Notes: a model not told the origin generated them from the sequence alone. Numbered from the stretch's first letter, positions 34,208 through 44,573 are shown. The stretch: DNA of 64,000 bases from Chitinophagales bacterium (GCA_020635975.1 JACJYT010000008.1:45070-109069), one strand, 5' to 3'. A program made the numbers and translations.

Positions 34208-37200
34208 ATGCAAAAAAAATATTTTTTATTCTTAATGTTTTCAATTTTATCTGCATTTGTATTCGCTCAAAGTGGCGAAATTAGTGGAAAGATTGTAGAT
34301 GAAAATGGAGAGGGCATCCCTTTCGCCTCTGTGGCAGTTGTAGAGAATGGTAATCCAACGGGAATTGGTGCAACCACCGACTTCGATGGTTTTTATTCCT
34401 TAAAACCTCTTAGTCCAGGAAAATACGATGTTCAATTCTCTTACCTTGGTTATACCACAGTGAGAGAGACTGGAGTAGTGGTTAAAAATGATCAAACTAC
34501 TTATTTGGATAAGAAATTATCTCCTTCTGAGCAGGTGATTGAAGAAGTTGTAGTAATTCAATACAAGGTTCCTTTGATTGATGCTGGTGAAACTTCATCA
34601 AAAAATACAGTAACTGCCGAAGATATTGCAGACTTACCTACACGTAACATTCAAAATATTGCTTCTACTACTGCAGGTGTTCAGCAAACAGATAAAGGTG
34701 GCGATATTAACATTAGAGGAGGTAGAGGAGATGCTATTGTTTACTACGTAGATGGTATTCGTGTTAGTGGTAATGTTAACTTACCAGTTTCTGCTGTTGA
34801 GCAAATAGATATTATTACGGGTGGTGTTTCTGCTAAATTTGGAAACTCTACTGCAGGGGTAATTAATATTTCTACTAAAGGTGGTGCTAAAACCTTAACC
34901 GGTGGTGTAGAGGTTCAATCTTCTTTAGATAGATGGCGTTTTGATTTAGTGAATGCCAATTTATCTGGTCCGATGTTAAAGAACAAGGATGGTCAAACCG
35001 TAATTGGTTATTCGGTGAATGGGGAGTTCCAAAGACAAAAAGACCCACGTCCTTCTTCTGTAGATATGTATAAGGTTAAAGATGATTTGTTCGAAAGCAT
35101 GCAAGAAACGCCTCTTGCCTTAAATGAAGAGGGCAACCTAATAGTAAGAGCAGAGCAACTTACCTTCGATTCTTTAGAAGTGAATAAGGTGAAAAGAAAT
35201 ACAGTTGACAATCAATACAGATTTAATGGTAAATTGGATTTCCGTTTAGGTAACGGTAAATACTTGGCTGTTGGTGGTAACTTAAACTACAAGCAATTCC
35301 ATAGATGGATTGAAGAGTATTCTCTTTTGAACTACGAAAACAACCCGCTTTACAAGGAGCAGAACTATAAAACTTTTATTCGTTTCACACAAAACTTTAA
35401 TAAGGAAGCTGGTGAAGGTGCTAAGCAAAAGGCGGTTCAAAATGCTTTTTACCAAGTTCAATTTGACTTTGAGAAATACAAAAGAGAATATGAAGATGAT
35501 TCTCATGGAAAGAATTACTGGGCTTATGGCTACATCGGTCAATATGATGTTAGAAGAGCTCCAGTTTTTGCAGAAAGTGCTAACTCTGAGTTTTGGGAAC
35601 TAAGTAATTTCTCGGATACTGCAGTTTATTTTACACCTAGTGATATCAATCAAAATGGAGCTAACTATACTTCTACTTATTATGATTTAGTAGGAGAAAC
35701 AGATAATGATGGCAATAGATATTTTAACGGTGGTATTCAAGAGCTTCAAGCTACTTTAGCATTGATTAACGGTGAAAGAGCAGAGATACCTTATAGTATT
35801 TGGTACAATACAGGTCGTCAATACAATGGCGTTGGAGTGGATAATGATGACGAAAAATATCGTTTTCAAATTAACTCTGGCTTCGATATTCTTAAGCCAG
35901 GTGCAGAGTCTAGAAATAAGCACAGTTTGACCTTTGGTTTTGAGTATGAATATAGAGTAATGAGAAAATATTCTATTTCTCCTTTGGCTTTGTGGGATGC
36001 TGCACGTTTGTTAACCAATACACATTTAGAATTGGATGAGTCAACGCCTTATTTTTACAATAATGGTAATCTAACTCTTGTTGGCGATAATCCTATTTAT
36101 TATACCGACTCTATTTATTATGATTACAAGCCTGTTCCATTTAACGAAAATGGAGATAGAGTTCAATCTTATTTTGATGAAAATTTAAGAAATGCCATCG
36201 GAGCTGCCGATAATGAATACATTAATATCTATAACTTACCACTAGAATCTTTTGATATCAATTATTTTAGTCCAGACGAACTATTAGATGGTAACTATGT
36301 TAACAGAGATTATAGAGGTTATGACGTTTACGGAAATCGTACTTCAGGAAATGTAAGTTTTGAAGATTTCTGGCAGAAAAAAGATGAGAATGGGGTGAAT
36401 ACTAGACCTGTTGCTCCTTTCAAGCCTATTTATGCAGCGGGTTATATCGAAGATAAATTTCAGTTGAAAGATTTAACTTTCCGTTTAGGTTTCCGTGTGG
36501 ATAGATACGATGCCAACCAAAAAGTAATGCAAGATCCTTATTCTATTTATGGTTCTTTAAATGCAGGCGAATTCCAAGCGGGTAATCACCCAGCTTCAAT
36601 AGGCGATAATTATGTAGTTTATACGAATGATGGAACTACAAGCGGCTCTGTGGTTGGTTACCGAAATGGAAATACTTTCTATAATAGCGAAGGGGTTGAA
36701 GTTAGAAATTATAACTCTTTAGGAGTTAGTGGAGCAACACCAGTAAAATCGGATGAGCAAGGAGATAACACGCAAGATAATAACTATCGTTTAGATCTTG
36801 CCTTTGAAGATTACAAAGCATCTTATGTTTTCATGCCTCGTTTGCAATTCTCCTTCAACATTACAGATAATGCCTTGTTCTTTGCCCACTATGATGTGTT
36901 GTCGCAATCTCCTCAATCTAGAATTAGTAGTGGATTTATTGTGAATAGATCGATTGGTAATCCATTAGATTATTTTTACTTTGATCAAAATGGAAGTACC
37001 CCTATCAATAATCCAAATTTACGTCCTGAAACTACTATAGATTTCCAATTAGGATTTAAGCAAAAAATTACGGCATCATCTGCTATTACTTTTTCTGCTT
37101 ATTACAAAGAGTTCAAAAATCAAATTCAAGTTAGACGTTACGACGGGGTTAATGGTGCTGCTGGTAATATTTATTACTCTTATGATAATATTGATTTCGG

Positions 37201-37933
37201 AAATACGAAAGGTTTTGAATTTGGTTATGATTTAAGAAGAACAAAGAACATCAGATTAACAGCGAACTATACTCTACAATTTGCTGAAGGTACTGGTTCT
37301 GATGATGGTACGCAATTACAAGTAGTAAGAAATTCTGGAACCAACTTCAGAAGTGTGAACCCATTAGATTTTGATTCTCGTCATTCCCTCAACTTAACAA
37401 TAGATTATAGATTCGGTGAAGGAAAGGATTATAATGGTCCGGTAACTAAGAAAGGAAAGCAAATCTTATCCAACTTTGGTATTAACTTACTTACGCAAGC
37501 TCGTTCTGGTACTCCTTATACTAAGCAAGAAGCTCCTTCTTCTGAAGGTATTATTGGATCAAACAGAGTAACAACTTTGGGTTATATCAATGGTGCTAGA
37601 TTGGCTTGGAACTTTAGATCGGATTTAAAAATATCTAAATCTTTCACTGTAGAATTAGCTAAGAAAAACGAAGAGAAAGATGGAAAACGTTTGAATTTTG
37701 ATGTTTACTTGTGGATAGATAATATTTTTGGAACGGCTAATGTCTTAAACGTATATCGTTACACAGGTTCTGCTGAAGACGATGGATATATTGATAGTCC
37801 TTTTGGTCAACTTGCAGCAAGCAATGCGAGCTCAAGCCAATCTTACAAAGATTTATACAAAGCAAGAATTAATACACCTACAAATTATACTGCTCCAAGA
37901 AGAGTTTACATAGGTGCTTCTTTTAACTTTTAA
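34208..37933 (+). CDS. TonB-dependent receptor with carboxypeptidase-regulatory N-domain
   Basis: A 1241-aa outer-membrane receptor. After the signal peptide (FVFA-QSGE) comes a CarboxypepD_reg-like domain (GEISGKIVDENGEGIPFASVAV, about 22-105), a plug (about 110-235: GGDINIRGGRGDAIVYYVDGI and GGVSAKFGNSTAGVINIST), then a 22-strand-type barrel ending in FIGASFNF-like aromatic residues (VYIGASFNF). It is a stand-alone receptor without SusD. The barrel is unusually long because of large extracellular loops (for example about 570-880). It is first in a three-gene unit with its own promoter. The ligand is unknown; the next two genes suggest a surface complex rather than simple glycan import. Confidence 0.9.
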   Translation: MQKKYFLFLMFSILSAFVFAQSGEISGKIVDENGEGIPFASVAVVENGNPTGIGATTDFDGFYSLKPLSPGKYDVQFSYLGYTTVRETGVVVKNDQTTYLDKKLSPSEQVIEEVVVIQYKVPLIDAGETSSKNTVTAEDIADLPTRNIQNIASTTAGVQQTDKGGDINIRGGRGDAIVYYVDGIRVSGNVNLPVSAVEQIDIITGGVSAKFGNSTAGVINISTKGGAKTLTGGVEVQSSLDRWRFDLVNANLSGPMLKNKDGQTVIGYSVNGEFQRQKDPRPSSVDMYKVKDDLFESMQETPLALNEEGNLIVRAEQLTFDSLEVNKVKRNTVDNQYRFNGKLDFRLGNGKYLAVGGNLNYKQFHRWIEEYSLLNYENNPLYKEQNYKTFIRFTQNFNKEAGEGAKQKAVQNAFYQVQFDFEKYKREYEDDSHGKNYWAYGYIGQYDVRRAPVFAESANSEFWELSNFSDTAVYFTPSDINQNGANYTSTYYDLVGETDNDGNRYFNGGIQELQATLALINGERAEIPYSIWYNTGRQYNGVGVDNDDEKYRFQINSGFDILKPGAESRNKHSLTFGFEYEYRVMRKYSISPLALWDAARLLTNTHLELDESTPYFYNNGNLTLVGDNPIYYTDSIYYDYKPVPFNENGDRVQSYFDENLRNAIGAADNEYINIYNLPLESFDINYFSPDELLDGNYVNRDYRGYDVYGNRTSGNVSFEDFWQKKDENGVNTRPVAPFKPIYAAGYIEDKFQLKDLTFRLGFRVDRYDANQKVMQDPYSIYGSLNAGEFQAGNHPASIGDNYVVYTNDGTTSGSVVGYRNGNTFYNSEGVEVRNYNSLGVSGATPVKSDEQGDNTQDNNYRLDLAFEDYKASYVFMPRLQFSFNITDNALFFAHYDVLSQSPQSRISSGFIVNRSIGNPLDYFYFDQNGSTPINNPNLRPETTIDFQLGFKQKITASSAITFSAYYKEFKNQIQVRRYDGVNGAAGNIYYSYDNIDFGNTKGFEFGYDLRRTKNIRLTANYTLQFAEGTGSDDGTQLQVVRNSGTNFRSVNPLDFDSRHSLNLTIDYRFGEGKDYNGPVTKKGKQILSNFGINLLTQARSGTPYTKQEAPSSEGIIGSNRVTTLGYINGARLAWNFRSDLKISKSFTVELAKKNEEKDGKRLNFDVYLWIDNIFGTANVLNVYRYTGSAEDDGYIDSPFGQLAASNASSSQSYKDLYKARINTPTNYTAPRRVYIGASFNF

Positions 37934-37951
37934 GAAATAGAAATAGATACG

Positions 37952-40900
37952 ATGAAAAAAATAGTTATTTTAATAATTGGAGTTGCTCTAGGTAGTTCAA
38001 GCTATGCTGCAAAGTTTAGTGGAAGCACTGCTTTGGGTACTAATAATTCTACGAATAGTGTTTCTAACAAAACTGGTGTTTTCGATTGTTCCCCATCTAC
38101 AAGTCAAATTGATTTAGATATTAACAACGTACGTGCTCGTTTGTTAGCTGGAGGAGATTTTTGGTGGGATGGAGTAGAAGCTGGACAATATGAATACCCT
38201 AAGGTTGACCCAACTTCAGGAGAGGTTTCTATCAACGCTCTTTATAGTGGTGCTTTATGGTTTACAGGTAGAGATGATGGGGGCAACTTGCAAGTGGCTG
38301 GACAAACCTATCGTGGTGCTGGTCGTCATGATTTTTATACTGGTCCTTTATCTGGAGCTCTTGGAACGGCAAGCTTTTCAGTTTGTAATGCTTACGATAA
38401 GCACTTTGAAGTTTATTTCAAAGATATTAACTCTTTAAGAGAATTGTTTGCTGATGGAGGTACCGTTTCCATTGGAGAATCAGAGCTACTAGCATTGAAA
38501 GATGGTTCTGATGATAGAAGTAATCCAGTGCAATTATTAGAGTGGCCTGGCAAGGGTAATCCATATTATTTTGGAACAGATATGTTCTATGATGAAGGTT
38601 CTCTAGCTCCTTTCTACGACTACGACGGAGATGGTGTTTACAATCCTTTAAGAGGAGATTTCCCAGTAATTGGAGGAAACTGCGATGCCGAGCAAATTGC
38701 TTATGCGGATCAAATGATTTTTTGGGTAATCAACGATAACGGTAACGTGCACGGTAGAACGGGAGGTGTTCCAATCGGAGTTCAAGTAAATTGTTTAGCT
38801 TTTGCTTATTCTACTGCAGATGCATTAAACGACATGACGTTCTATTCTTATGAGATTATCAAGAAAACTCCAGATCCTTTATTAGAAACTTACATGGGAG
38901 TATTTGTGGATCCAGATTTAGGTGATTTCCAAGATGATTTTATTGGTTGTGATACCTCAAGAGCTATGGCTTTTGTTTATAACTCAGAAGCTACAGATGG
39001 TCAATACGGTACCAATCCTCCAATTGTTGCTATCGATTATTTTGAAGGTCCTATTGGAGATAATGGCAATCAATTAGGTTTATCTTCTTTCATTTACTTT
39101 AACAATGGTGCATCTGGTCCACAAACTGACCCTTCAGTTGCAGCCGAATTTAGAACCTTCCAAGCAGGTAGACCTAGTAACGAAGATGGATTTCCGGTTT
39201 GGAAAGATTTAAGTCCAATTACCTTTGGTGGAAATGGTTACGGTGGAGCAGGAGCTCCAACAAAATATGTATATCCTGGTAACCCAATAAATCCAGCACC
39301 AGCTTGGTCTGAGGTAAGTGCTAACCTTAACGGAGATGATAGACGTTTTGTTCAAAACTCTGGTCCTTTTACCTTATTACCAGGTGCTTCTCAAAGAATT
39401 ACCATCGGGGTAATGGCAGTTCCAACAAGCAATTATGATGCTAAACCAGATATTGAAGCTATTGTTGGACCAGCAGATGACTTAGCGCAAAACCTTTTCG
39501 ACAACTGTTTTGATATTGTGGATGGTCCAGACGCTCCGAACTTAAATATTAGAGAGCTTTCTAATGAGTTAGTAATTAACTTGGTGAATACCGCCTCTTC
39601 TAATAATTTTGGTGAGAAATACGCAGAACCACATGCTTTACCTAATAACGGAGTAGCATCGAACGACTCTTTATACAGATTCCAAGGCTACATGGTGTTC
39701 CAATTGTTAGATTCTAAGGTAACAGCACAAGATTTGACCAATGAATCAAAGGCTAAATTAGTTTTCCAATCTGATATTAAAGACGGTGTTTCTGCGATTT
39801 ACAACTATGATGCTAATGGTGCAGGAAGTTATAACGCTACTTTAAAGGTAACAGGTAATGATGCAGGAGCGCTTAAAACTTTTGTTGTTACGGATGATGC
39901 TTTTGCAACTGGAAATAATGCTTTAATTAATAACAAGACTTATTATTTTGCTGCTATTACTTATGCTTATGCAGCATATACTCCTTTCCCAGTTTCTCCA
40001 TCTTTGCCTTCTTTGGAGATTTTTAAGCAAGGAAGAAATAACTTTAAAATTTATTCTGCTATCCCGCATAAAATAGATTCAAGAAATGGAGGAACCATTC
40101 TTCAAGCTCAAACTGGTGATCCTTTAACAGTTTACAGATATGAAGGTGAAGGAAATGGTGGAGTAGCTATTAAATTGTCGGAAGCTACCGAGAATGCTAT
40201 TGTAGCTTCTGCTGTTGGTTTCGAAGATATCTTAGAATATGAGCCTGGTTATGATCCTTTATTAGCTAAGGTTGTTGATCCATTAAAATTACAAAATGCT
40301 AATTTCGAATTGCGTTTTGAAGCCTATGATTTTGTATTCGACACAGTGATTGCGGGTGACTCCTTATTTAATGCAGTTCCTGCTACTACTTTTTCGGATA
40401 GTAATTACTGGAAGTTAATTGTAACAGATGAAGCTGGTGCTTTACTTGAAGTTATTGAAGCAGATAGAGATTTTGACCGTCAATATGAGCAAATATTTGT
40501 AGATTATGGTATTTCTGTAAATGTTGGTATTCCTATTGCAAGTTCTTCTAACTTAAGAAACAATGCTCCAACGTATTCGGTTATTTCTAGTACTATAACT
40601 TTTGATGACCCTACCAAGCCATGGTTGAATTTCATTCAAGATGAAGGTTTTCAAACGCCTACAAATTGGATTAGATCGGGTAGTGGTTTAGATCCTGATA
40701 ACCTTGGAATTTATGATTCTCATCAATATGATGAATATCCAAGTGCTAACCCAATTTCATCTCAGTTCTATGATCCAATTGATGCAGCTGGTATAGATTT
40801 CTTCGGAAAGAGTATTCTAGATGGTAAAATTGCCCCTTATTGTTTGGCATCTAATTTTGGTAATCCAAATGTAACGGTGGTAGAGAATCGTCCTGAAACT

Positions 40901-42082
40901 TTATATGGTCCTGCGTTTAGATGGCATATTTGGGATATCCCAAACACCGCTAGTAGCATTGTTAGAAACCCAGTGAATACTTTAGATCAATTAAGTAGTG
41001 TATCGATAGTTTTAACTTCAGATAACTCTCAATGGTCAGAGTGTGTTGTGTTTGAAACAGGCGAATTTTTAAATGCGAATGAAAATAGTGCTCCTAAAGG
41101 TGCTCTTAGAGATAATGATATCTTAGCTCCAGGCGTTGCCTTTGCAGGTAAAGGTTTCTTCCCGGGTTATGCAATCAACTTAGAAACTGGTGAGAGATTG
41201 AATATTGCTTTCGGTGAATCTTCTTCTATGTCAGCTTACAATGGAAAGGATATGATTTGGAATCCAAGTTCGGATATTCAAGATGTAAGCACGATAATTC
41301 CTGGTTTAGATGGAGTTAGAGTTCCAATTTGGGGTGGTCGTCATTTTGTTTATGTATTTAATACCGTTTACGATGCAGGAAATGCTGCCTACGATAGCTT
41401 AACTAATAACACGATCAATACGGCACAAAATCAATTAGTACCAAGTGCCATTGCAGATGTTTATGAAAGCATCATGTACACTTTCATTCCAATCGTTGAA
41501 GCGGAATATGAGTTTTCGAATCCTGCTTCGATTCCAACCACTGCTAGAATTGATATCAATGTAAATAGACCATTTGGTTCTTTTGAAACAGCAGAAACCT
41601 TTACTCCAGAGGGAAATACTACGCTTCCTAGATATAGATTTAGCACTGTGGGTATGGCTCCTTTAGAAAATCAAACGGACTTAGCAGAATCTGCTTTAGA
41701 TGATATCCGTGTAGTTCCTAACCCTTACTATGCTTTCTCAGCGTATGAAGAGAGTCAAATTGATAATGTGGTTAAAATTATCGGACTTCCAGATAGATGT
41801 GAGGTAAGTATTTTTGCCTTAGATGGTAAGTTAGTTAGAAAATTCAATAGAGCTGTTGGTTCTTCATCTAGTACGGTAGCAGGAAGACAAGAGCTTGCTG
41901 ATGGACAAGAAGTGAACTCTGGTATTAATTTAGATAATTCACTTTCTTGGGATTTGAATAACTCACAAAGAATTCCAGTTGGAAGTGGAACTTACATTAT
42001 TCATATAAATGCTTTTGAACTAGGGGAGAAAGTGGTTAAAGCTGCTATTTTCATGAGACCTACCGACGTAAGTAATTTCTAA
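37952..42082 (+). CDS. large exported protein, C-terminal sorting/FlgD-Ig-like domain
   Basis: A 1376-aa protein that I do not recognise as a named family. It has a signal peptide (GSSSYA-AKFSG) and is rich in Asn, Gly, Asp and aromatic residues with low cysteine, as in secreted surface proteins. One Asp-rich turn, YDYDGDGVYNPLRGDFP at about 223-240, looks like a calcium-binding loop. The last 110 residues (VVPNPYYAFSAYEESQ; VSIFALDGKLVRKF; VGSGTYIIHINAF) resemble FlgD-Ig/T9SS C-terminal sorting domains, followed by a short tail (MRPTDVSNF). It lies 18 nt after the receptor and 33 nt before the PorV-like gene and probably forms a complex with both. Confidence 0.7.
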   Translation: MKKIVILIIGVALGSSSYAAKFSGSTALGTNNSTNSVSNKTGVFDCSPSTSQIDLDINNVRARLLAGGDFWWDGVEAGQYEYPKVDPTSGEVSINALYSGALWFTGRDDGGNLQVAGQTYRGAGRHDFYTGPLSGALGTASFSVCNAYDKHFEVYFKDINSLRELFADGGTVSIGESELLALKDGSDDRSNPVQLLEWPGKGNPYYFGTDMFYDEGSLAPFYDYDGDGVYNPLRGDFPVIGGNCDAEQIAYADQMIFWVINDNGNVHGRTGGVPIGVQVNCLAFAYSTADALNDMTFYSYEIIKKTPDPLLETYMGVFVDPDLGDFQDDFIGCDTSRAMAFVYNSEATDGQYGTNPPIVAIDYFEGPIGDNGNQLGLSSFIYFNNGASGPQTDPSVAAEFRTFQAGRPSNEDGFPVWKDLSPITFGGNGYGGAGAPTKYVYPGNPINPAPAWSEVSANLNGDDRRFVQNSGPFTLLPGASQRITIGVMAVPTSNYDAKPDIEAIVGPADDLAQNLFDNCFDIVDGPDAPNLNIRELSNELVINLVNTASSNNFGEKYAEPHALPNNGVASNDSLYRFQGYMVFQLLDSKVTAQDLTNESKAKLVFQSDIKDGVSAIYNYDANGAGSYNATLKVTGNDAGALKTFVVTDDAFATGNNALINNKTYYFAAITYAYAAYTPFPVSPSLPSLEIFKQGRNNFKIYSAIPHKIDSRNGGTILQAQTGDPLTVYRYEGEGNGGVAIKLSEATENAIVASAVGFEDILEYEPGYDPLLAKVVDPLKLQNANFELRFEAYDFVFDTVIAGDSLFNAVPATTFSDSNYWKLIVTDEAGALLEVIEADRDFDRQYEQIFVDYGISVNVGIPIASSSNLRNNAPTYSVISSTITFDDPTKPWLNFIQDEGFQTPTNWIRSGSGLDPDNLGIYDSHQYDEYPSANPISSQFYDPIDAAGIDFFGKSILDGKIAPYCLASNFGNPNVTVVENRPETLYGPAFRWHIWDIPNTASSIVRNPVNTLDQLSSVSIVLTSDNSQWSECVVFETGEFLNANENSAPKGALRDNDILAPGVAFAGKGFFPGYAINLETGERLNIAFGESSSMSAYNGKDMIWNPSSDIQDVSTIIPGLDGVRVPIWGGRHFVYVFNTVYDAGNAAYDSLTNNTINTAQNQLVPSAIADVYESIMYTFIPIVEAEYEFSNPASIPTTARIDINVNRPFGSFETAETFTPEGNTTLPRYRFSTVGMAPLENQTDLAESALDDIRVVPNPYYAFSAYEESQIDNVVKIIGLPDRCEVSIFALDGKLVRKFNRAVGSSSSTVAGRQELADGQEVNSGINLDNSLSWDLNNSQRIPVGSGTYIIHINAFELGEKVVKAAIFMRPTDVSNF

Positions 42083-42115
42083 CAAAACTTTTGATAATTC
42101 ATTAACATAAATAAT

Positions 42116-43630
42116 ATGAGAAGAATTTTAGTAATAATTTTAGCACTCTTAGGCACATCAACTTATGCGGGCAACCCAGATAGAATTGGAGAGAATGGTG
42201 CTTATGAGCTATTGATTAACGGTTGGCCACGTTCTACTGGTTTTTGGGATATGTATACCGCAAGAATTACAGGAGTGGAGTCTATGCGTTTAAACCCAGC
42301 GGGATTGGCACACATTAAAAAAATGGAGGTTGTTCTAGCCCAAACTTTATGGTTTCAAGGAAGTCAAACGCAAGTAACACAAGCTGGATTTGCTGGTAAG
42401 ATTGGTGCCGACAATGTATTCGGAGTTGAAATTATGTCTTTGAACGTAGGCGATTTATATAGAACTACTACTAGTCAACCAGGAGCAGATAATGGTTTAG
42501 GTACCTTTAAGCCTACTTTTATCAATATGGGTTTTACTTTTTCTAGAATGTTCTCTAACAGAATTTATGGAGGCGTTACGCTTAGATTGATTTCTGAAAG
42601 CGTTGAAAACGTTAGAGCTATGGGCTTTGCTTTAGATGCTGGTTTACAATATATTCTTGGTAAGAAAGAAAATCTTCGTTTTGGAGTTAGTATTAGAAAT
42701 TTAGGTACTCCTATGAAGTTTAGAGGAGATGGTTTTACCTTTAGAGGTAATGCACCAGATGGTGATGATTATTTATTAACAGTTTCTCAAAACTCTAATA
42801 AGTATGAGTTACCAGCACAACTTACGATTGGTGCGTCTTACGATTTTTGGTTAGGTCCTGAGTATAAATGTAATGATGCTTATAACTTACACAGACTTAC
42901 TTTAACTGGTCAGTTTACTTCTAATACTTTTGGAAAAGATCACTTTGGTGGTGGAGCGGAATATGCGTTTAAAGAAATGTTTATGGTGAGAGCTGGTTAT
43001 CGCTACGAAGGTGGTATGTTTAATCCTGATACTAGAACTAATGCCTATACTGGTTTGTCAGCTGGTATGTCGGTTCAAGTGCCATTTAAAGAAAATGGTC
43101 CAAGCATGGGTATCGATTACTCCTACAGAAGTTCTAACCCTTTTGGAGGAACGCATAGTATCGGATTGCGTTTTGCCTTAGGAAGTGGAGATCCTTGTGG
43201 TGAGGGAGAAGATGTTGAAGGAGCAGATGGCTTTAAGAGTGAGAAAAAGAAAAAAGGTAAGCCAGTAAAATTATCTAAAGATGAGATAACTCAAATTGAG
43301 AATATTGCTGCTTCTATTAACTTTGAAACAGGTAGCGCTGAGCTAACTGCAAAGTCTAAAGAAACTTTAGATGAATTGGCTAAATTTATGGAAGATAAAG
43401 CGAATGCTTCCTTAAATATTGACGCTTACACGGATAATGTAGGCAACGATGAAGACAACTTACAATTATCAAGAGAAAGAGCTTTTGCGGTTAAAACTTA
43501 CCTAGTTGAAAAAGGTATTGAAGGAGATAGAATGAAGGCTAAAGGTTATGGAGAAGATAATCCAATTGCCGATAATGAGACAGAAGAAGGTAGAGCTCAA
43601 AATAGAAGAGTAGAGTTAACTATTTTCTAG
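42116..43630 (+). CDS. PorV/PorQ-like barrel fused to an OmpA peptidoglycan-binding domain
   Basis: A 504-aa exported protein (signal TSTYA-GNPD). Residues 20-365 form a barrel like PorV/PorQ/FadL-type proteins: RITGVESMRLNPAGLAHIKKMEVV is the characteristic N-plug motif, followed by GVSIRNLGTPMKF and YDFWLGP. A Lys-rich linker (SEKKKKGKPVKLSK) leads to an OmpA_C domain at about 395-504: INFETGSAELTAKS, IDAYTDNVGNDEDN and LQLSRERAFAVKTYL, with the Asp and Arg that bind diaminopimelate. PorV shuttles CTD-bearing cargo of the type IX system; here a barrel of that kind is tied to the cell wall and encoded next to a likely cargo. Confidence 0.82.
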   Translation: MRRILVIILALLGTSTYAGNPDRIGENGAYELLINGWPRSTGFWDMYTARITGVESMRLNPAGLAHIKKMEVVLAQTLWFQGSQTQVTQAGFAGKIGADNVFGVEIMSLNVGDLYRTTTSQPGADNGLGTFKPTFINMGFTFSRMFSNRIYGGVTLRLISESVENVRAMGFALDAGLQYILGKKENLRFGVSIRNLGTPMKFRGDGFTFRGNAPDGDDYLLTVSQNSNKYELPAQLTIGASYDFWLGPEYKCNDAYNLHRLTLTGQFTSNTFGKDHFGGGAEYAFKEMFMVRAGYRYEGGMFNPDTRTNAYTGLSAGMSVQVPFKENGPSMGIDYSYRSSNPFGGTHSIGLRFALGSGDPCGEGEDVEGADGFKSEKKKKGKPVKLSKDEITQIENIAASINFETGSAELTAKSKETLDELAKFMEDKANASLNIDAYTDNVGNDEDNLQLSRERAFAVKTYLVEKGIEGDRMKAKGYGEDNPIADNETEEGRAQNRRVELTIF

Positions 43631-43656
43631 AAATTTAATAAATTTGTAAATGAAAG

Positions 43657-43690
43657 CGTTTCTACTTTTGGTAGAAACGTTTTTGTTTTT
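43657..43690 (+). terminator. intrinsic terminator of the outer-membrane operon
   Basis: A 9-bp stem (CGTTTCTAC with GTAGAAACG), 5-nt loop, followed by TTTTTGTTTTT. It closes the unit 34208-43630 just before greA. Confidence 0.88.
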
Positions 43691-43704
43691 AATAAATAAG
43701 CAGT

Positions 43705-44175
43705 ATGGACTACATATATTTAACAAAGGAAGGATATGCAAATTTAAAAGCGGAATTGCATGAATTGAAAACGAAGGGAAGAGCTGAGGCCGCTAATGCT
43801 ATTGCAGAAGCTAGAGAAAAAGGAGATTTATCGGAGAATGCGGAATACGATGCAGCCAAAGAAGCACAAGGCTTATTAGAAAAGAGAATTTCTGAATTAG
43901 ATGATTCTTTTGCTCGTGCTAGAGTTATTGATGAATCTAAATTAGACGCTTCTAAGGTGGTTTTACTTAGTAAAGTTGAAGTGAAGAATTTAAAGTTAAA
44001 TAAAGTATTCACCTACCAAATAGTTGCTGCACCCGAAGCAGATTTGAAATTGAACAAGATCTCTGTTGAATCGCCAATTGGTAAAGGACTATTAGCAAAG
44101 GTGGTAGGAGATATAGTAGCTATTCAAGTTCCTGCAGGAATTATTGAGTTCGAAATATTAAGTATTAGCTTCTAA
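43705..44175 (+). CDS. greA: transcription elongation factor GreA
   Basis: A 156-aa factor that restarts backtracked RNA polymerase. The N-terminal coiled coil (residues 1-75) has the tip acidic motif in EAREKGDLSENAEYDAAKE, which reaches the active site, and the C-terminal FKBP-like domain ends with SPIGKGLLAKVVGDIVAIQVP. Normal length. One base separates it from the HIT gene, so both are likely co-transcribed. Confidence 0.96.
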   Translation: MDYIYLTKEGYANLKAELHELKTKGRAEAANAIAEAREKGDLSENAEYDAAKEAQGLLEKRISELDDSFARARVIDESKLDASKVVLLSKVEVKNLKLNKVFTYQIVAAPEADLKLNKISVESPIGKGLLAKVVGDIVAIQVPAGIIEFEILSISF

Positions 44176-44176
44176 G

Positions 44177-44569
44177 ATGTCTAGTATCTTTACTAAAATA
44201 GTGAATAGAGAGATTCCAGCCTATATAGTTGCGGAGGATGAAAACTATTTAGCTTTTTTAGATATTTTCCCCTTAGTTAAAGGACATGTTTTGGTGATTC
44301 CTAAAGTGGAAGTAGACAATATTTTTGATTTAGAAGACGAGCTTTTGCAGGGCTTACATCTATTTGCGAAAAGAATTGCTAAAGCACAATCGAAGGTAAT
44401 TCCTTGCATCCGAATTGGTATGGCAGTGATAGGTTTAGAAGTACCTCATGCTCATATCCATTTAGTGCCACTTAACACAATGGGCGATATTGATTTTAGA
44501 AAGGAAAAGTTGAAATTAAGTGCAGAAGAACTAGCAAAGATTGCTAGCGAAATTGCAGCGGCTCTATAA
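44177..44569 (+). CDS. HIT-family nucleotide hydrolase
   Basis: A 130-aa histidine-triad protein. SSIFTKIVNREIPAYIVAED opens the fold, FPLVKGHVLVIPK is conserved, and the triad is HAHIHLVPL with the nucleophilic middle His. Relatives cleave adenosine phosphoramidates or dinucleotides. The region before the triad (CIRIGMAVIGLEVPHAH) matches the Bacteroidota HIT group. It follows greA by 1 nt and converges on ruvC. Confidence 0.93.
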   Translation: MSSIFTKIVNREIPAYIVAEDENYLAFLDIFPLVKGHVLVIPKVEVDNIFDLEDELLQGLHLFAKRIAKAQSKVIPCIRIGMAVIGLEVPHAHIHLVPLNTMGDIDFRKEKLKLSAEELAKIASEIAAAL

Positions 44570-44573
44570 AGCA

